64,000 bases of DNA from Apostichopus japonicus (taxonomy: Eukaryota; Echinodermata; Holothuroidea; Aspidochirotida; Stichopodidae), in contig NC_092574.1 in the NCBI RefSeq assembly GCF_037975245.1, forward strand, positions 9,957,713 through 10,021,712, given 5' to 3'. The notes under the pieces were generated by a model. The model was given only the letters and a program-made list of their open reading frames with translations. It was not told where the DNA came from and searched no databases. This document shows positions 61,809 through 64,000 of the stretch, piece by piece (positions within the stretch are counted from its first letter, which is position 1; every line of letters starts with the position of its first letter). Position numbers and translations under genes: made by a program.

Positions 61809-62800
61809 TAACTGTTACTAAAATGTCAATGGCAATCACACATTTGAACTATCCGGCATAACAGGACATCTAGGCCAGTAGTAAACAGAGGGACGTATAG
61901 TACTGTACGTGGATTGGGGGGGCCCGGAGCGGGGTCCCACTTAAACATCGACACACTATAAGCCTAGATAGCTATACACCACATGTGGCCTCCACAGCTA
62001 GCTCATGGGAAAACTTACAATGAAAACAGTTTTCAAGGTTTAATCGTTGCCTTTTAGGTCTATAGTGTACAGTAATCAACTGATGAATATAATCGGGGTG
62101 CTTGAAACATTTCTCTCTGACTTTCAATGGTATCATTTAGCGATGCTGCATTTCATTATTCACTTCACCTGTTTTGCTGTCGCTTTTGAAGCAGGTGTTC
62201 GAAACAAAATTGAGTCCATTCCGATCATTGCCACCTTTTTAATGATCGAGAGGGGAAAAACTTGCGCCTTAACTACGTAGCTGTCAAACTATCATCGGGT
62301 AAAATGCAGTTTGTACGTGCGGGAACGATACTATGATATATAGCGTAGCGTCGATCAGTTCGTATTCCTGTCAGCCGCCGAGACTCTCAATCACACATAC
62401 CCTTCGAGAAATTTGACCGTCTGAATGTTACGCGGAAAGACGATTTCAGTGAAACATAAATCTGACCGAGTCTAGACGAGTAACTCAGTCAGTCTTGCGA
62501 TAGAGTATAGAAACTTTGAGCTCATGTTACTTGGCAAATTGTGGATGACATGATTGTGTTGCCAATTTATAGAAAACAGGGCATCACTGTTGCCAATTAT
62601 ATAGAAACATGATGTCACTAATCTTCTAATTATGGCAGGATTTTAATATACTGTACATGAAGGCTCAAACATTTGCCTCTTATTATGTTGAGAGGTTTTC
62701 ATTGTACAGTACAGTATAGTTGTATTGAGTATAGTTGTCATGACGATTCACCACCTAGCTGAAATTTTCTTCAGTATTACCTGTATGTAAAAAAAAAAAA

Positions 62801-63178
62801 AAATTATGCTCATCTCTGCATGATATTGAAAGGGTTAATATTCTGGTGGTTCAAAATTTGACTGTTTCAAAGAATTGCTTGTACACCTACTGAATTTTGC
62901 AGTTGAAATTTGATAACATCCTGAAAAGCAGAATTCATCACAAGGAAATGAATTTTTCAACAGTTTGTCCAATTTTATGAATGTATATATTTTTATGTCT
63001 GGCAGATATAATATTAATGGCAGTGAATTTCCTGGATTTTGTATCCTGATAGCATGATTAATCAGAAACATAGAATTAGTTTTAAATTTGTGTATTTTTT
63101 ATGTACATGTATATAATGAATGTGTAGCAAGTGGTATGACAGATATATATTTATATATCTATATATACAGTATCTATA

Positions 63179-63254
<76 letters not shown>

Positions 63255-63549
63255 TATAGATATATAGATGTATATATATAAAATTATGCTCATCTCTGCA
63301 TGATATTGAAAGGGTTAATATTCTGGTGGTTCAAAATTTGACTGTTTCAAAGAATTGCTGTACACCTACTGAATTTTGCAGTTGAAAATTTGATAACATC
63401 CTGAAAGCAGAATTCATCACAAGGAAATGAATTTTTCAACATTTTGTTCAATTTTATGAATGTAGATATATGTCTGACAGATATAATATTAATGGCAGTG
63501 AATTTCCTGGATTTTGTATCCTGATAACATGATTAATTATCAGAAACAT
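62801..63549. repeat. 270-bp direct repeats flanking a TA microsatellite
   Basis: AAATTATGCTCATCTCTGCA begins both copies at 62801 and 63281. The copies run to about 63071 and 63549 and differ by a few indels and substitutions. Between them lies a long TA/TATC tract (about 63143-63280). Confidence 0.93.
63143..63280. repeat. TA dinucleotide microsatellite
   Basis: About 138 bp of nearly pure TA with TATC and TAGA interruptions at the two edges. Confidence 0.95.
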
Positions 63550-63963
63550 CGATGTGTCACAGCTAAAAAAAAACAAATCTAATTATAATTTGCTTTCTCC
63601 TTGAACATAGTGTGATGTTGTAAATTGATCTCGGAAGCTGTGATGTCGCTTTTTAAATTTCTAACGGCTCGTTCGTTCCAGACCGAAGTCGTGCAGGGAT
63701 ATTCAAATTCAAAATCGTAATTTCTAAAGGGAGTATGGGCTTAGCCATTAATTAATTGCTCATACACAGCATGCAAGATATATAGAAGGAAATCGAACGA
63801 TTTCTTCCATCGGAGTATTTTGCAGTTTTTGAAACACGATTTTTACAGTTTTACAGTAGTTGCATAATTATTCTGACTTAACAACATTGAAACATTCTCA
63901 CTTCATTTTCCATGACTACAAATGTCTTACCAATCACTGGGAAAGAATATGACCTGAGGAGGG

Positions 63964-64000
63964 CGTTGTGGTCAAGTGGTTAAGGCAGCAGACTGTTGAT
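63964..64000 (+). mobile_element. Head of a tRNA-like SINE, cut by window end
   Basis: GTTGTGGTCAAGTGGTTAAG near 63968 is an A-box-bearing tRNA-like start, followed by GCAGCAGACTGTTGAT in the place of the anticodon arm. It resembles the head of the minus-strand SINE ending at 54988, so a SINE is more likely than a true tRNA gene, but the B box is beyond the window. Confidence 0.5.

Larger units (their letters stand above)
57895..64000 (+). other. Start of the next DIS3 intron, to window end
   Basis: No exon matching the rest of the S1 domain or the basic tail was found here. The stretch holds a CTGT/CTAT microsatellite (58270-58330), two further DR1 motifs, a minisatellite, a hairpin and a TA microsatellite, listed separately. 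Confidence 0.75.

Noticed and set aside
63964-64000. True tRNA gene at the window end
   Set aside because: The head resembles the SINE at 54680-54988, and the B box and 3' arm are not in the window, so a tRNA gene cannot be supported.

Overview
The window is eukaryotic: its genes are split by spliceosomal introns with GT...AG borders, the base composition is AT-rich, and transposon debris and tandem repeats are common. It is dominated by one plus-strand gene, the invertebrate orthologue of DIS3/RRP44, the catalytic 3'-5' exonuclease and endonuclease of the RNA exosome. The protein is close to the vertebrate one and the repeat types (small hAT and Harbinger elements, tRNA-derived SINEs, a Copia remnant) suit a marine invertebrate deuterostome. 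An echinoderm, perhaps a sea cucumber, is my best guess, but this is inference from style and not proven here.

Layout. Bases 145-18657 hold 17 coding exons of DIS3 in compact spacing. An intron of about 39.1 kb (18658-57741) follows, and an 18th exon (57742-57894) carries the start of the S1 domain. The 18 exons sum to 2394 bp (798 codons) without a frame break. They run from the middle of the PIN domain through both cold-shock domains and the whole RNB domain into the S1 domain. The first exons (start of PIN, including two of its acidic residues) lie upstream of base 1, and roughly the last 60 residues lie beyond base 64000.

The giant intron is a store of mobile DNA. It holds a 4.66-kb PIF/Harbinger element (37181-41835) with 17-bp terminal repeats and a CTG target duplication, carrying a decayed Myb-like gene and a decayed transposase gene. 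A hAT-type miniature element is nested inside it (40284-40680) and a sister copy sits just outside (36773-37116). A second hAT miniature family occurs twice (55940-56258, 57033-57444). An unclassified 4.67-kb element (43170-47838) has perfect 17-bp inverted ends and a TGTA duplication; it encloses a broken Copia gag and two CpG-rich, exon-like islands. There are also SINEs, a 14-unit satellite with 143/124-bp units (50991-52905), a 12-bp minisatellite and foldback structures. I found no other intact gene in the intron.

The shorter introns hold a truncated LINE 3' end (about 7955-8386), a small TIR element (2262-2438), several tandem duplications, and a dispersed repeat carrying a perfect direct repeat of the nuclear-receptor half-site. 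The last 6 kb is intron with a minisatellite, a perfect hairpin, a long TA microsatellite between 270-bp direct repeats, and the head of a tRNA-like element cut by the window edge.
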